Shown: positions 16,902 to 25,340 of the stretch, one piece after another | Numbering within the stretch: position 1 is the first letter of the stretch | Layout: each line of letters opens with the position of its first letter | NCBI RefSeq assembly: GCF_007991735.1 | Contig: NZ_BJYX01000023.1 | Span: 1 to 52,070 of the forward strand | Direction: 5' to 3' | DNA length: 52,070 nt | DNA from: Terrabacter aerolatus | GTDB taxonomy: Bacteria; Actinomycetota; Actinomycetes; Actinomycetales; Dermatophilaceae | Notes under the pieces: generated by a model | What the model was told of the DNA's origin: nothing | The model's input: the letters and a program-made list of their open reading frames with translations, nothing else | Database searches by the model: none | Program-made: the position numbers and the translations under genes

Positions 16902-19100
16902 TCAGTCGGACCCGGCGGAGAGGACGTCGGCCAGGTCGTAGCTGACCGGCTCGTCGAGCTGCTCGAAGGTGCACGACTCGGGGGTGCGGTCCTCGCGCCA
17001 CCGGACGAACTGGGCGGTGTGCCGGAAGCGCGCGCCCTCCATGTGGTCGTAGCGCACCTCGACGACGCGCTCGGGGCGCAACGGCACGAAGGAGAGGTCC
17101 TTGCCGTTGTTCCACCGGGAGTACTCGGACGAGCGCGGCGTGCGCAGGCTGCCGTCGTCGGTGGGCTGGCCCCAGTTCCACGGGTGCTCGTCCCACTCGG
17201 CCACGAGCGGCTGCAGCTCCTCGAAGAGCTCCTTGCGGCGGGCTATCGGGAACGCCCCGATGACGCCGACCGAGGCGAGCTGTCCGTCGTCGCCGTAGAG
17301 CCCGAGCAGCAGCGAGCCGATGGCGTCGGGCCCGCTCTTGTGCACGCGGTAGCCGGCGACGACGCAGTCGGCGGTGCGCTCGTGCTTGATCTTGAACATC
17401 AGGCGCTTGTCGGGCTCGTACGCGATGTCGACGGGCTTGGCGATGACGCCGTCGAGGCCGGCGCCCTCGAACTCGGTGAACCAGCCCTTCGCGACGTCGC
17501 GGTCGGCCGTGGCTGCCGTCAGGTGGACCGGGGCCTCGGCGCCCGCCAGTGCCTTCTCCAGCGCCGCGCGCCGCTCGGCGAACGGCTTGTCGAGGTAGGA
17601 CTCCTCGCCGAGAGCCAGCAGGTCGAAGGCGACGAACGACGCCGGCGTCTCGGCCGCGAGCTTCTTGACGCGTGAGGCGGCCGGGTGGATGCGCTGCTGG
17701 AGCAGGTCGAAGTCGAGCCGGTCGCCGGACTCGGGAGAGACGAGGACGATCTCGCCGTCGATGACGCACTTGTCGGGGAAGTTCGCGAGCACGGCCTCGA
17801 CGACGTCGGGGAAGTAGCGCGTCATCGGCTTCTCGTTGCGTGAGCCGATCTCCACGAGGTCGCCCGAGCGGAAGATGATCGACCGGAAGCCGTCCCACTT
17901 CGGCTCGTAGAGCACGTCGACCTTGACGGCCGAGAAGTCCTTGACCGGCTTGGCGAGCATCGGCGACACCGGCGGGACGACCGGCATACCCCACGTCGTG
18001 CGGAGGTCGGCATCACGCTCGGCCTTGGGTGCCATGTACTCGGCGTCCGCCTTGTCGCTCCGGCGCTTGCTCGGCTGCACGCGCGGCGGCTCGCCCGGCA
18101 TCTTCGGGTAGTCCGGCGGGAAGTTCAGCTCTCCGAGGCCACGCTCCTCGAGGTCCTTGTCCCACAGGGCGATCGCCGCGGCCACGTCGCCGACCTCGTC
18201 GTCGATGCCAGCCCAGGCGTCGCCCCTCGAGGCCACGAGCTCGGGGACCGTGCGCACCGTCAGCTCCTTCGGGTCGACCGACCCGAGCTCGTCCCACGTG
18301 ACCGGCGTCGACACGGGCGCACCCGGCAGCGGACGTGGAGAGTAGGCCGAGGCGATGGTCCGGTCGCGGCAGGCCTGGTTGAAGTCGACGAAGACCTTCT
18401 GGCCGCGCTCCTCCTTCCACCACGACGTCGTGACGAGGTCGGGCAGCCGGCGCTCGAGCTCGCGGGCGATGCCGATGACGCCGTGCCGCACGTCGAGGAA
18501 CTCGTGCGTCGGCGCGACCCGCGCATAGACGTGCACGCCACGGTTGCCGGACGTCTTGGCCCAGGCCGTGAGCCCGATCTCGGCCATCACCTCGCGCAGG
18601 GCGACGGCCGCCTCGACAGCGTCCTTGAAGCCCCGCCCCGGCTGCGGGTCGAGGTCGATGCGCAGCTCGTCGGGGTTGTCGACGTCGGCGGTGCGGACGG
18701 GCCACGGGTGGAAGGTGATGGTGTTCATCTGGGCCGCCCACACGGCATCGGCGATCTCGTCGATGACGAGCTGCGGGTGCCTGCGGCCCGACGGATACGT
18801 GCACATGACGGTGCGGGTGCCCTCGGGAACGCCCTTGGGCGGGTTCTTCGAGAAGAACTCCTCGCCCTCGATGCCCTCGGGGAAGCGCTGGAGCGTGACC
18901 GGCCGGTCGCCGAGGGCGCGCAGCATCGGGTCGGCCACCGTGACGAGGTAGGTCGCCATGTCGAGCTTGGTGACCGGCCTGCCGTCGGCCATCCCGGCCG
19001 CCGGCCACAGCACGCGGTCGGGGCTGGAGACTCGCACCTCCCGCACCCCGGACGGGCTCGACGGACTGGGCGCTTCGACGACGGCGGGCTTGGCGCTCAC
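16902..19100 (-). CDS. ligD: primase-polymerase / ATP-dependent DNA ligase fusion (LigD-like, NHEJ)
   Basis: 732 aa. Residues ~20-310 are a LigD-type polymerase (PolDom, archaeo-eukaryotic primase) domain: RVLWPAAG start, FFSKNPPKGVPEG, metal-binding pair in RIDLDPQPG (D149/D151), SGNRGVHVYARV, and VFVDFNQACRDRTIASAYS. Residues ~375-715 are an ATP-dependent ligase with motif I YEPKWDGFR (adenylated K401), IDGEIVL (motif III) and the MFKIKHERTADCVVAGYR region (motif V). No phosphoesterase domain with its HHHxxR-type signature is visible between them. Bacterial PolDom-ligases act with Ku in non-homologous end joining; no ku gene is in the window. GTG start preceded by TACGAT at 6 nt. Confidence 0.9.
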   Translation of the reverse strand: MSAKPAVVEAPSPSSPSGVREVRVSSPDRVLWPAAGMADGRPVTKLDMATYLVTVADPMLRALGDRPVTLQRFPEGIEGEEFFSKNPPKGVPEGTRTVMCTYPSGRRHPQLVIDEIADAVWAAQMNTITFHPWPVRTADVDNPDELRIDLDPQPGRGFKDAVEAAVALREVMAEIGLTAWAKTSGNRGVHVYARVAPTHEFLDVRHGVIGIARELERRLPDLVTTSWWKEERGQKVFVDFNQACRDRTIASAYSPRPLPGAPVSTPVTWDELGSVDPKELTVRTVPELVASRGDAWAGIDDEVGDVAAAIALWDKDLEERGLGELNFPPDYPKMPGEPPRVQPSKRRSDKADAEYMAPKAERDADLRTTWGMPVVPPVSPMLAKPVKDFSAVKVDVLYEPKWDGFRSIIFRSGDLVEIGSRNEKPMTRYFPDVVEAVLANFPDKCVIDGEIVLVSPESGDRLDFDLLQQRIHPAASRVKKLAAETPASFVAFDLLALGEESYLDKPFAERRAALEKALAGAEAPVHLTAATADRDVAKGWFTEFEGAGLDGVIAKPVDIAYEPDKRLMFKIKHERTADCVVAGYRVHKSGPDAIGSLLLGLYGDDGQLASVGVIGAFPIARRKELFEELQPLVAEWDEHPWNWGQPTDDGSLRTPRSSEYSRWNNGKDLSFVPLRPERVVEVRYDHMEGARFRHTAQFVRWREDRTPESCTFEQLDEPVSYDLADVLSAGSD

Positions 19101-19106
19101 CCGCCG

Positions 19107-19112
19107 ATCGTA
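19107..19112 (-). promoter_or_regulatory. candidate -10 box (TACGAT, minus strand) of a leaderless promoter
   Basis: On the minus strand TACGAT is followed by CGGCGG and the GTG start of the ligD-like gene, a 6-nt spacing; no ribosome binding site is otherwise visible. Confidence 0.45.
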
Positions 19113-19210
19113 GCCACGCGGTCCGACACGCGCCGTCGGGCGCGCACGGTGACCCGGGGCTGACGTGCGAAGGGCCGCGGGCGCGATGAGGTGGATGAAG
19201 CGTCAACGGG

Positions 19211-19216
19211 TATGTC
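19211..19216 (+). promoter_or_regulatory. candidate -10 box (TATGTC) of a leaderless promoter
   Basis: TATGTC is followed by 6 nt and the ATG of the PPOX gene at 19223. No Shine-Dalgarno sequence is present. Confidence 0.35.
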
Positions 19217-19222
19217 TCCGCC

Positions 19223-19624
19223 ATGACCCAGGCGCCCACCCTCCACAACCTCGGCGGCGAACGCTTCGTGCTGATGACGACCTACCGCCGCAACGGCGAG
19301 CCGGTCCCGACCCCGGTGTGGGTGCTGCCCGACGCCGGAGCCGCCATCGTCAGCACGCCCGAGGGTGCCGGCAAGCTCAAGCGTCTGCGCCACGACCCGC
19401 GCGTCAGCCTCCAGCCGTGCGACCGTCGCGGAAAGGTCAAGGAGGGCGCCCCGGTCGTCGAGGGGACCGGCGAGATCATCACCGACTCGGCCGCCTCCGA
19501 CGCCGTGAACCGCCGCCTCGCGCGCAAGTACGGCGTCGAGTTCCGCATCTTCATGGCGATCGAGTGGGTCGTGCGCCGCGGCAACAGCAGGCGTGTCGTC
19601 GTGCGGATCACCCCGACCGTCTGA
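19223..19624 (+). CDS. PPOX-class F420-dependent oxidoreductase-like protein
   Basis: 133 aa. MTTYRRNGEPVPTPVWVLPD, GAGKLKRLRHDPRVSLQPCD, GKVKEGAPVVEGTGEII and the closing RKYGVEFRIF block are the standard small PPOX/F420 split-barrel layout. Same fold and order as the protein at 249-644, but clearly diverged. Substrate unknown. Divergent from the ligD-like gene with a 122-bp shared region. Confidence 0.8.
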   Translation: MTQAPTLHNLGGERFVLMTTYRRNGEPVPTPVWVLPDAGAAIVSTPEGAGKLKRLRHDPRVSLQPCDRRGKVKEGAPVVEGTGEIITDSAASDAVNRRLARKYGVEFRIFMAIEWVVRRGNSRRVVVRITPTV

Positions 19625-19690
19625 CCTCTGCGGGGTGGCGCTCGCACCCTTTCGGCCGATCCGGACCGGGCCGGACGCCGCGCTGGTTTC

Positions 19691-21745
19691 ATGGGAGGTA
19701 TGCGGCCCTCCGGCGTCGCCGAACCGTCTGACCCTCCGGACGCCATCGTCGTCCGGGGACGTGACCCCGCGCTCCTCGCAGCAGCGGTGCGCCGGCTGCT
19801 GCCCCCGGCGCCACTGCCCGGCGCGGCGGTCGTACTCGTGCGGCTCTCACCGCCGACCCCGGCCTCGTCGACCGTCGTGCACGTCGTCGTGGACGCCCTC
19901 GTGGAGGCGGGGTGCGAGGTGACCGTCGCGGGTCTGCTCGCGAGCCGGGACCGCGACCGCGGGCACCGCGACGTCGGCGCGCTCGCGCACGCGGCGGGCC
20001 TCACCGGCCGCACGGCTCGCGGGCGGTCGTATGCCGTCATCGACCTCGCCGAGGACCTCGTGCCCTCCCTGGCCCCCGCGACGAGCGCCCTCGCCGGTCA
20101 GCCGGTCTCGACGGCGTGGCTGACCGCCGGGACCCGAGTCGTCGTCGGTCGCGCCGTCACCGACCTCGTCGACACGTATGCCGGGTGCCTCGACACGCTG
20201 CTCCGAGCCGTCCCGGAGGTGGCCGGGTGCGAGCCGGCGGACGTGGCCGTCGAGGTGGCACGGCACCTGCGCCCGCACCTGGCGGTGCTCGATGCCCTCT
20301 CGACGAGCGGTGGCGCCGACGGCAGCCGACTCCCGGACGAGACGGAGACCGACACGGTCGTCGTCGCCCGCGACCCGGTGCTGGCGGACGTCACGCTCGC
20401 GGGGCTGCTGGGCGTGGACCGGTCGAGCTCGTCGCTGGTCGAGCGGGCCGTGGCGGCGATCGGCGCGCCGGCCGGGTCGGTCGAGGGTGACCTACGGCCC
20501 TTCGGCGCCGTGGCCCACGCTCATCCGCTGGCGGTCAGGGCAGCTCGTCGAGTGGCTCGGGACCTCCGCCTGGCGCGGGTCCTCAGCGCGGCGACGGGCG
20601 GCCCGGATGCCGGGTCGGTCCCGGCCGACCCCGTGCTCGCGGCCCTGAGACCGGTCGTGACCGAGGCGGTCCGCGCCGCCACCGACCCGGTCGGACAGGC
20701 CGGGCTCGTGGGGCTGCTCGGCCTGGCCGCGACAGTGGCCGCCGGCGGTGAGGCGTGGGGCGCGACGATGGACAAGTCCACGGTCGAGCGACGGGTCGTC
20801 TCCCTCGGCTTCGACCCCGCCGCCCACCCGGACGACGACTACGACGGGCTGCCCGAGCAGCTCGCCGCGGTCGACGCGGTCATCGACCGCCTGCCGGTGT
20901 CGGACGACCCGGAGGCCCTGCGGTGGTGCCTCGTCGACGGCGCCACCGTCTTCGAGGTCCGACGGCTCGTACCGGCCGACTTCGACGCGTGGGTCGAGCG
21001 CGTCGACGTCGCCGAGGGCATCAGCCTCATGGCCGACTACGTCGGTGGCCGGCGAGTGCCCGTCGGAGATCCCGTCGTGGCCGACGGAGGAGGGGACACG
21101 CGACAGCGTCAGGCCGAGCGCAACCTCTACCTGCCGCAGCCGAACTACCTCGCCGCGTGGGGCGGTGAGCCCATCGACGTCTGCAAGATCGAGCTCGTCG
21201 AGCGCGGCCCGGACCGCCACCGGCTGCTGTGGCGCACCGTCTCGAGCCCCAACGGCTCGGCCGTCCACGACGACGGCACCCTCACCTTCGAGCGGGCCGG
21301 TGCGACCGGGCCCGACGGTGGCGACGGGCCCGACGGTGGCGCCGGCACCATGGTGACGATCCGGGGCCGGCAGCTCTTCACGCTTCCCGCGGCGCTCGAC
21401 GCGGTCGACCTGCCGTCGGTGCCCGAGCTGCACCGGCCCCTCCTCGAGGAGGCCTACCGCCGGTTCTTCACCGCGACCTTCGACAACCTCGAGGCGTGCT
21501 TCGAGGGGCGCGAGCACCGCATCGGCCGTCCGCCTCCGGACCCGTCGGGGCCCCTGCTCACGGAGTCGGTGCGCATGGTCGTCGACGGCCTCACCGCTCG
21601 ACTCGTCGGCGACGTAGCTGGGAGCAGCGTCCGATCGCCTGCGCCCGACCCGGCCCTCGACCAGCACGGCTTCCGGCACGTCCGTGGCTCGCGCCCGGGC
21701 CCGCGCCGGGCCGTGCCTCCAGACCCCGAGGTGGCGGGTCCATGA
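19691..21745 (+). CDS. DUF362-like / SRPBCC-like two-part protein
   Basis: 684 aa. The N-terminal ~330 residues show a DUF362-type course: VVLVRLSPP followed by VVHVVVDALVEAGCEVTVAGL, a middle AVTDLVDTYAGCLDTLL element, and VVVARDPVLADVTLAGLLGVD, like the DPVAvDavaarllG element of DUF362. The C-terminal ~250 residues (VFEVRRLVPADFDAWVERVD, ERNLYLPQPNYLAAWGGEPI, ending with a YRRFFTATFDNLEACFEGRE helix) look like a helix-grip SRPBCC domain. No cysteine cluster for an Fe-S ferredoxin segment is seen. ATG 19691 used; ATG 19700 is an alternative. ATGA overlap with the epimerase at 21742. Family call tentative. Confidence 0.5.
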   Translation: MGGMRPSGVAEPSDPPDAIVVRGRDPALLAAAVRRLLPPAPLPGAAVVLVRLSPPTPASSTVVHVVVDALVEAGCEVTVAGLLASRDRDRGHRDVGALAHAAGLTGRTARGRSYAVIDLAEDLVPSLAPATSALAGQPVSTAWLTAGTRVVVGRAVTDLVDTYAGCLDTLLRAVPEVAGCEPADVAVEVARHLRPHLAVLDALSTSGGADGSRLPDETETDTVVVARDPVLADVTLAGLLGVDRSSSSLVERAVAAIGAPAGSVEGDLRPFGAVAHAHPLAVRAARRVARDLRLARVLSAATGGPDAGSVPADPVLAALRPVVTEAVRAATDPVGQAGLVGLLGLAATVAAGGEAWGATMDKSTVERRVVSLGFDPAAHPDDDYDGLPEQLAAVDAVIDRLPVSDDPEALRWCLVDGATVFEVRRLVPADFDAWVERVDVAEGISLMADYVGGRRVPVGDPVVADGGGDTRQRQAERNLYLPQPNYLAAWGGEPIDVCKIELVERGPDRHRLLWRTVSSPNGSAVHDDGTLTFERAGATGPDGGDGPDGGAGTMVTIRGRQLFTLPAALDAVDLPSVPELHRPLLEEAYRRFFTATFDNLEACFEGREHRIGRPPPDPSGPLLTESVRMVVDGLTARLVGDVAGSSVRSPAPDPALDQHGFRHVRGSRPGPRRAVPPDPEVAGP

Positions 21746-22860
21746 GGGTCGCGGTGACCGGCGCCACGGGCCTCGTCGGCCACCACGTCGTCGCGGCCGC
21801 CCTGGCCGGCGGCCACGAGGTGGTGGCCGTGACCCGGCGTGGACGCCGGCTGCCCGAGCGGTTGCTCGCTCTCGGCGAGATCGGTCAGACCCGCGCCGAC
21901 CTCGCCGATCCGCCCTCCCTCACCCGGGCCCTCGACGGGATGGACGCCGTCGTGCACTGCGCTGCCGTCTACTCCTACGACTCCGCCGCGACGGCCGAGC
22001 TCACCGACGTCAACGTCACCGGGACGGGCGCCGTGCTCGAGGCGGCGGCCGCAGCCGGCGCCGCCCGGGCCGTCGTGACGAGCTCGGCGGTGACCCGCGG
22101 ATCGAGCCTGCAACCGCTGCCTCGCGACGAGCGGCACCACCTCGGCACCGAACCGGCGCCTGCCTACTACGCGAGCAAGGTCCGGCAGGAGCAGGTGGCC
22201 CTCGAGGTCGCCGAGCGCACCGGGCTCGAGGTGGTGCTCGCCCTGCCGACCGTCGTCCTCGGCGGCCCCTACGACCGGCTCGGCCCGAGCAACGCCATCG
22301 TGCTGCGCTACCTCCTCGACGCCACGCGCAGCACCTTTCCCGGCGGCTGCAACGTCGTCGACGCCCGCGACGTCGGTGCGGGTCACGTGGCCCTGCTCGA
22401 ACGCGGTCGGCCGGGCGAGCGCTACCTCCTCGGCGGCGAGGACGTCTCGTGGCGCACGTTGCACGGCCTCGTCGCCGACCTGGCCGGCGTCGGTCAGCCG
22501 GTCCTCGAGCTGCCCGCTGCGGCAGCCTGGCTGGCGGCCGGCGCTGCCGAGGCGTGGGCCAGGCTCACCTCGACGCCGCCGCTGTCGACCCGCGAGGAGG
22601 CCACGACGGTCGGTCGCTACTACTGGTACGCGTCGGGCCGTGCCCGGGAGATCGGGTATGCCGCCCGCCCCGCCCGCGAGGCCGTGGCCGCCTCTCTCGC
22701 GTGGCTCGCCATCGGACCCGACCTGCCGCGGGTCGTGCGGGAGTCGCTGCGCCTCGCTCCTGCGGTGCGCGCGGCGCGGCCGCTCGGGCCCCGGCCGGTC
22801 ACTCCTCGACGACGACCGCCACGTCCAGCTCCGCCTCGACGCCGCCCGTCACCTGGATGA
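21742..22860 (+). CDS. NAD-dependent epimerase/dehydratase (extended SDR)
   Basis: 372 aa. Rossmann motif TGATGLVGHHV at the N-terminus, DxxD-type second strand, YYASKVRQEQ carrying the catalytic Tyr and Lys, and LPTVVLGGPYDRLGPSN, typical of the dihydroflavonol-reductase/3-beta-HSD-like atypical SDRs. Coupled to the upstream DUF362-like gene by ATGA, so both probably act on one substrate. The last ~20 residues are Pro/Arg-rich (TPRRRPPRP...) and lie antisense to the end of the convergent gene that stops at 22799; the functional enzyme probably ends before this tail. Confidence 0.8.
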   Translation: MRVAVTGATGLVGHHVVAAALAGGHEVVAVTRRGRRLPERLLALGEIGQTRADLADPPSLTRALDGMDAVVHCAAVYSYDSAATAELTDVNVTGTGAVLEAAAAAGAARAVVTSSAVTRGSSLQPLPRDERHHLGTEPAPAYYASKVRQEQVALEVAERTGLEVVLALPTVVLGGPYDRLGPSNAIVLRYLLDATRSTFPGGCNVVDARDVGAGHVALLERGRPGERYLLGGEDVSWRTLHGLVADLAGVGQPVLELPAAAAWLAAGAAEAWARLTSTPPLSTREEATTVGRYYWYASGRAREIGYAARPAREAVAASLAWLAIGPDLPRVVRESLRLAPAVRAARPLGPRPVTPRRRPPRPAPPRRRPSPG

Positions 22861-23599
22861 CGCCCTCGTAGCGCTCACCCGGACGCACCACGCCGGGGTT
22901 CAGGTCGACCTCGAGCAGCACGTCGTGCTCGGATCCCGCCGGGATCGTGACGCCGTCGGGATCGAGCCGCAGCTCGAGCTCGACGTGCCGCCCCGTGTCG
23001 GGTTGCAGCCGGCCGGCCGAGAGCAGGACCCTGCGGGCTCGCGGGTGGGCGTTCGACAGGGTGACCGTGCCCGTCGCCGTGTCTCCCGGGCGCCCGTGCA
23101 GCGTCACCCCGGCCCGTCGTATGCCGTCACCGGGCTCGTGCGCCCCGGCCCCGTCGCCCTCCGCGGGCCGACCGGTCACGACGACGTCGGCGGGATGGTC
23201 GTGGTGGTGGTCGCGGTCGTCGTCGGGGCCGTGGCGGTGGGCCCGGTGCGGTGCCGGGCCGGCTGTTGGCCGACGCCCCGGCTCGGCGCGGGTGGCGCCC
23301 CGCGTCGCGGACCGGGTGTCGGAGATGACCCGGGCCATGCTCCGGCTCCCGATCGCGACGAGGCTGCCGGCCACGTCGAGGCCGAGCTCGCCCACGTCCT
23401 TCCAGTAGCGGGCGCCCTCACGGCTCACCGCCTCCATCCACGCCCGCCCGGCGGTGGTCGGGTCGACCTCGGACGTCAGCGTGGCACGGCCCAGCTCGAT
23501 CGACTGGCGGGCGAAGCTGGCCTGCGCCGACCAGGCGTCGCGCGCCAGCTCGGTGATCCTCGCCAGCATCTCGTCCTGGCTCCTCGCGTTCGACGACAT
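22799..23599 (-). CDS. phasin-like helix + His/Asp linker + Ig-like domain protein (operon gene 5)
   Basis: 266 aa from the ATG at 23599 with GAGGAGG 7 nt upstream. Residues 1-95 are amphipathic helix (ITELARDAWSAQASFARQSI, VGELGLDVAGSLVAIGSR), reminiscent of granule-binding phasins. Then comes a His/Asp-rich linker (HRAHRHGPDDDRDHHHDH), then an Ig-like beta domain (residues ~160-266: GDTATGTVTLSN, RLDPDGVTIPAGSEHDVLLE, GERYEGVIQVTGG). Last gene of a tight five-gene minus-strand operon; starts 11 nt after the previous stop. Same helix-linker-Ig plan as the upstream 337-aa protein, so the two are probably paralogous in design. Function unknown. Confidence 0.6.
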   Translation of the reverse strand: MSSNARSQDEMLARITELARDAWSAQASFARQSIELGRATLTSEVDPTTAGRAWMEAVSREGARYWKDVGELGLDVAGSLVAIGSRSMARVISDTRSATRGATRAEPGRRPTAGPAPHRAHRHGPDDDRDHHHDHPADVVVTGRPAEGDGAGAHEPGDGIRRAGVTLHGRPGDTATGTVTLSNAHPRARRVLLSAGRLQPDTGRHVELELRLDPDGVTIPAGSEHDVLLEVDLNPGVVRPGERYEGVIQVTGGVEAELDVAVVVEE

Positions 23600-23610
23600 C
23601 GCGGGCCTCC

Positions 23611-24624
23611 TCAGCAGCAGCCGCAGTCGCAGCCGGCCTCGACCGGATGGCACGGCGCCGGGCTCACGACCACGGCGACGCGAAGCGGGCGCGAGCAGCC
23701 CTCGAAGCGGACGTCGGCGTAGGCGGATGCGCACGCGTCGAGGTCGCCGGGCATCCGGCCCTGACCCATCCCCACGTGCGTGTCGAGGTGGACGTCGGAG
23801 CCGCCCTGGTTCTCGCTCGGGCCGTTCGCGTCAGAGCTGCCTCCGGGCTTGCCCGGGTCGCCGGCACCTCCCGAGCCGTCGCCGGGCTTGCCACCGGCGC
23901 CCGTCGTGGTCGTGACACCGATGACGAGCCGCACGATGCGGTCCTCGCACGGCGCCAGGGTCACCTGCTCCTCCTCGAGCACCGCGACGACCACGAGGTC
24001 CGTGTCGCTGCCGACGTGCCACGGGCCGACCGCGAGGGTGACCGGGCGCTCGCGGCGCCACGCGTTGTGCAGGGCGAGCGGGACGATGCGGCGCTCGCCG
24101 ACGCGGGTGTGGACCACGACGTCGGCGTCGGGCACGCAGCAGGAGCAGGCGCCTCCACAGCCGCACGTCGAGCCACCGCGGGCGTCACCGTGCTCCCCGC
24201 AGCCCCAGCCGCAGCCGCACTCGCCGCGGCACTCGCCGCAGCCCCGGCTGCCACCGCAGCCGCCGCACTCACGGCCTTCACCGCACCCGTGGTGGCCGTG
24301 GTGGTGTTCGTCGTGCCGGTGGCCGTCGTGCCCGTGGTCGTGGCCGTGGTCGCGTGGTTCGTCATGCTGTGGCCCGTGGTCGTGACCGTGGTCGTGCCGG
24401 TGGTCGTGCCGGTGGTCGTGTCCGTGGTCGTGCGTCGGCCGGGAGCGCTGCTGGCCCCACGCCGGCCACGCGGTCCACGCCGAGCCGGACGGCGCGCTGC
24501 CGCCGCCCGTGAACGGCGCGGCGACCTCGTCCCACAGCGACTGGGAGGCGTCGGTCCACTGCTGGAGGGCGTCGACCCAGCCGTTGCGCAAGGAGGTGAA
24601 CAGGTCCGGCGTGGAGGTGCTCAT
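23611..24624 (-). CDS. His/Asp-rich and Cys-rich protein with Ig-like domain (operon gene 4)
   Basis: 337 aa. Residues 1-45 form a helix (FTSLRNGWVDALQQWTDASQ). Residues ~65-115 carry about 22 His mixed with Asp and Gly as repeats such as HDHGHDHRHDH. Residues ~115-170 carry 13 Cys in CG/CGEC-type spacing. Residues ~170-240 form an Ig-like beta domain (VVHTRVGERRIVPLALHNAW), then a Gly/Asp/Pro-rich linker and a second beta segment. The C-terminus ends in CDCGCC. About 21 Cys in total. His plus Cys density suggests binding of Zn, Ni, Co or Cu, which is inference. ATGA overlap with the preceding gene at 24621. No signal peptide seen. Confidence 0.6.
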   Translation of the reverse strand: MSTSTPDLFTSLRNGWVDALQQWTDASQSLWDEVAAPFTGGGSAPSGSAWTAWPAWGQQRSRPTHDHGHDHRHDHRHDHGHDHGPQHDEPRDHGHDHGHDGHRHDEHHHGHHGCGEGRECGGCGGSRGCGECRGECGCGWGCGEHGDARGGSTCGCGGACSCCVPDADVVVHTRVGERRIVPLALHNAWRRERPVTLAVGPWHVGSDTDLVVVAVLEEEQVTLAPCEDRIVRLVIGVTTTTGAGGKPGDGSGGAGDPGKPGGSSDANGPSENQGGSDVHLDTHVGMGQGRMPGDLDACASAYADVRFEGCSRPLRVAVVVSPAPCHPVEAGCDCGCC

Positions 24625-25331
24625 GACTTCGACTCCGATCGGTCTCGCGGAAGGATGACGACGTCCAGGTCGGCGACGCCGACGGGGACGGAGGCGGTGT
24701 GGCGCCGTGCGGCCTCGAGCCCGGCGGGCACCTCGAGGCGGGCGGCGAGGGTGACGGTCGCGCCGGGCTCGACGACCACGGGGGCTTCGAGCGTGAGGAC
24801 GACGTCGGGGCCGGGGTCGGGTCCACCGTCGTCGGTGCGGGCCATCGTGACCGAGGCCAACGGCATACGCACGTTGCCGGTGTTGGTGACGACGAGTGCC
24901 ACGTCCTGGCTCCCCCCGACCGCGAGGACGCGGCGCGGGCTCAGGTCGAGCGAGAGGTGGGGGGCCACGTCGACGACGACCCGGTGGCGCACTCCGCCCA
25001 GCTCCATCTCGGCCTCGTGCCGACCGGGTGGCGTGGTGGCCGGGAGCGGCACGACGACGGGAACCTCGACGGTGCGGCCCGCCGGGATGATGGCGCTCGC
25101 GGCGCCGGTCACGGCCTCCCCGTCGAGGTGCAGCGTGGGGCGCCGGACGACGAGCCGGTCGGCGGTGAGGTTCTCGACGGTCACGGTGGTCGTGAGCCGC
25201 CCCGGCGGGCCCGACAGCACGACGGCGTCGTCCGGGTGGTCGGCCTTGGCCGAAGGAGGGCGCCGGCGCGGGGGACGGCCCCCGGTCGAGGAGGTCTTCG
25301 CGGCGGTCGGCCTGCGGCGTGGGGTCGGCAT
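24621..25331 (-). CDS. double Ig-like-domain protein (operon gene 3)
   Basis: 236 aa. Arg/Pro-rich basic N-terminus (MPTPRRRPTAAKTSSTG), then two consecutive Ig-like/NEAT-like beta sandwiches. The first is ~residues 38-125 with LTTTVTVENLTADRLVVRRP and IPAGRTVEVPVVV. The second is ~125-225 with VAVGG..DVALVVTNTGNVRMPLAS and VVVEPGATVTLAARLEVP. The NTGN turn is common in such domains. No membrane segment or signal peptide. Gap of 9 nt from gene 2, and 4-nt ATGA overlap with gene 4. Function unknown. Confidence 0.6.
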   Translation of the reverse strand: MPTPRRRPTAAKTSSTGGRPPRRRPPSAKADHPDDAVVLSGPPGRLTTTVTVENLTADRLVVRRPTLHLDGEAVTGAASAIIPAGRTVEVPVVVPLPATTPPGRHEAEMELGGVRHRVVVDVAPHLSLDLSPRRVLAVGGSQDVALVVTNTGNVRMPLASVTMARTDDGGPDPGPDVVLTLEAPVVVEPGATVTLAARLEVPAGLEAARRHTASVPVGVADLDVVILPRDRSESKS

Positions 25332-25340
25332 GGCCAGACC

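Noticed and set aside
24360-24430. GGTCGTG-type simple repeats on the plus strand, looking like a microsatellite or array
   Set aside because: They are the antisense of the His/Asp codon tract (HDHGHDH) in the minus-strand gene 23611-24624, so the periodicity is explained by the protein.
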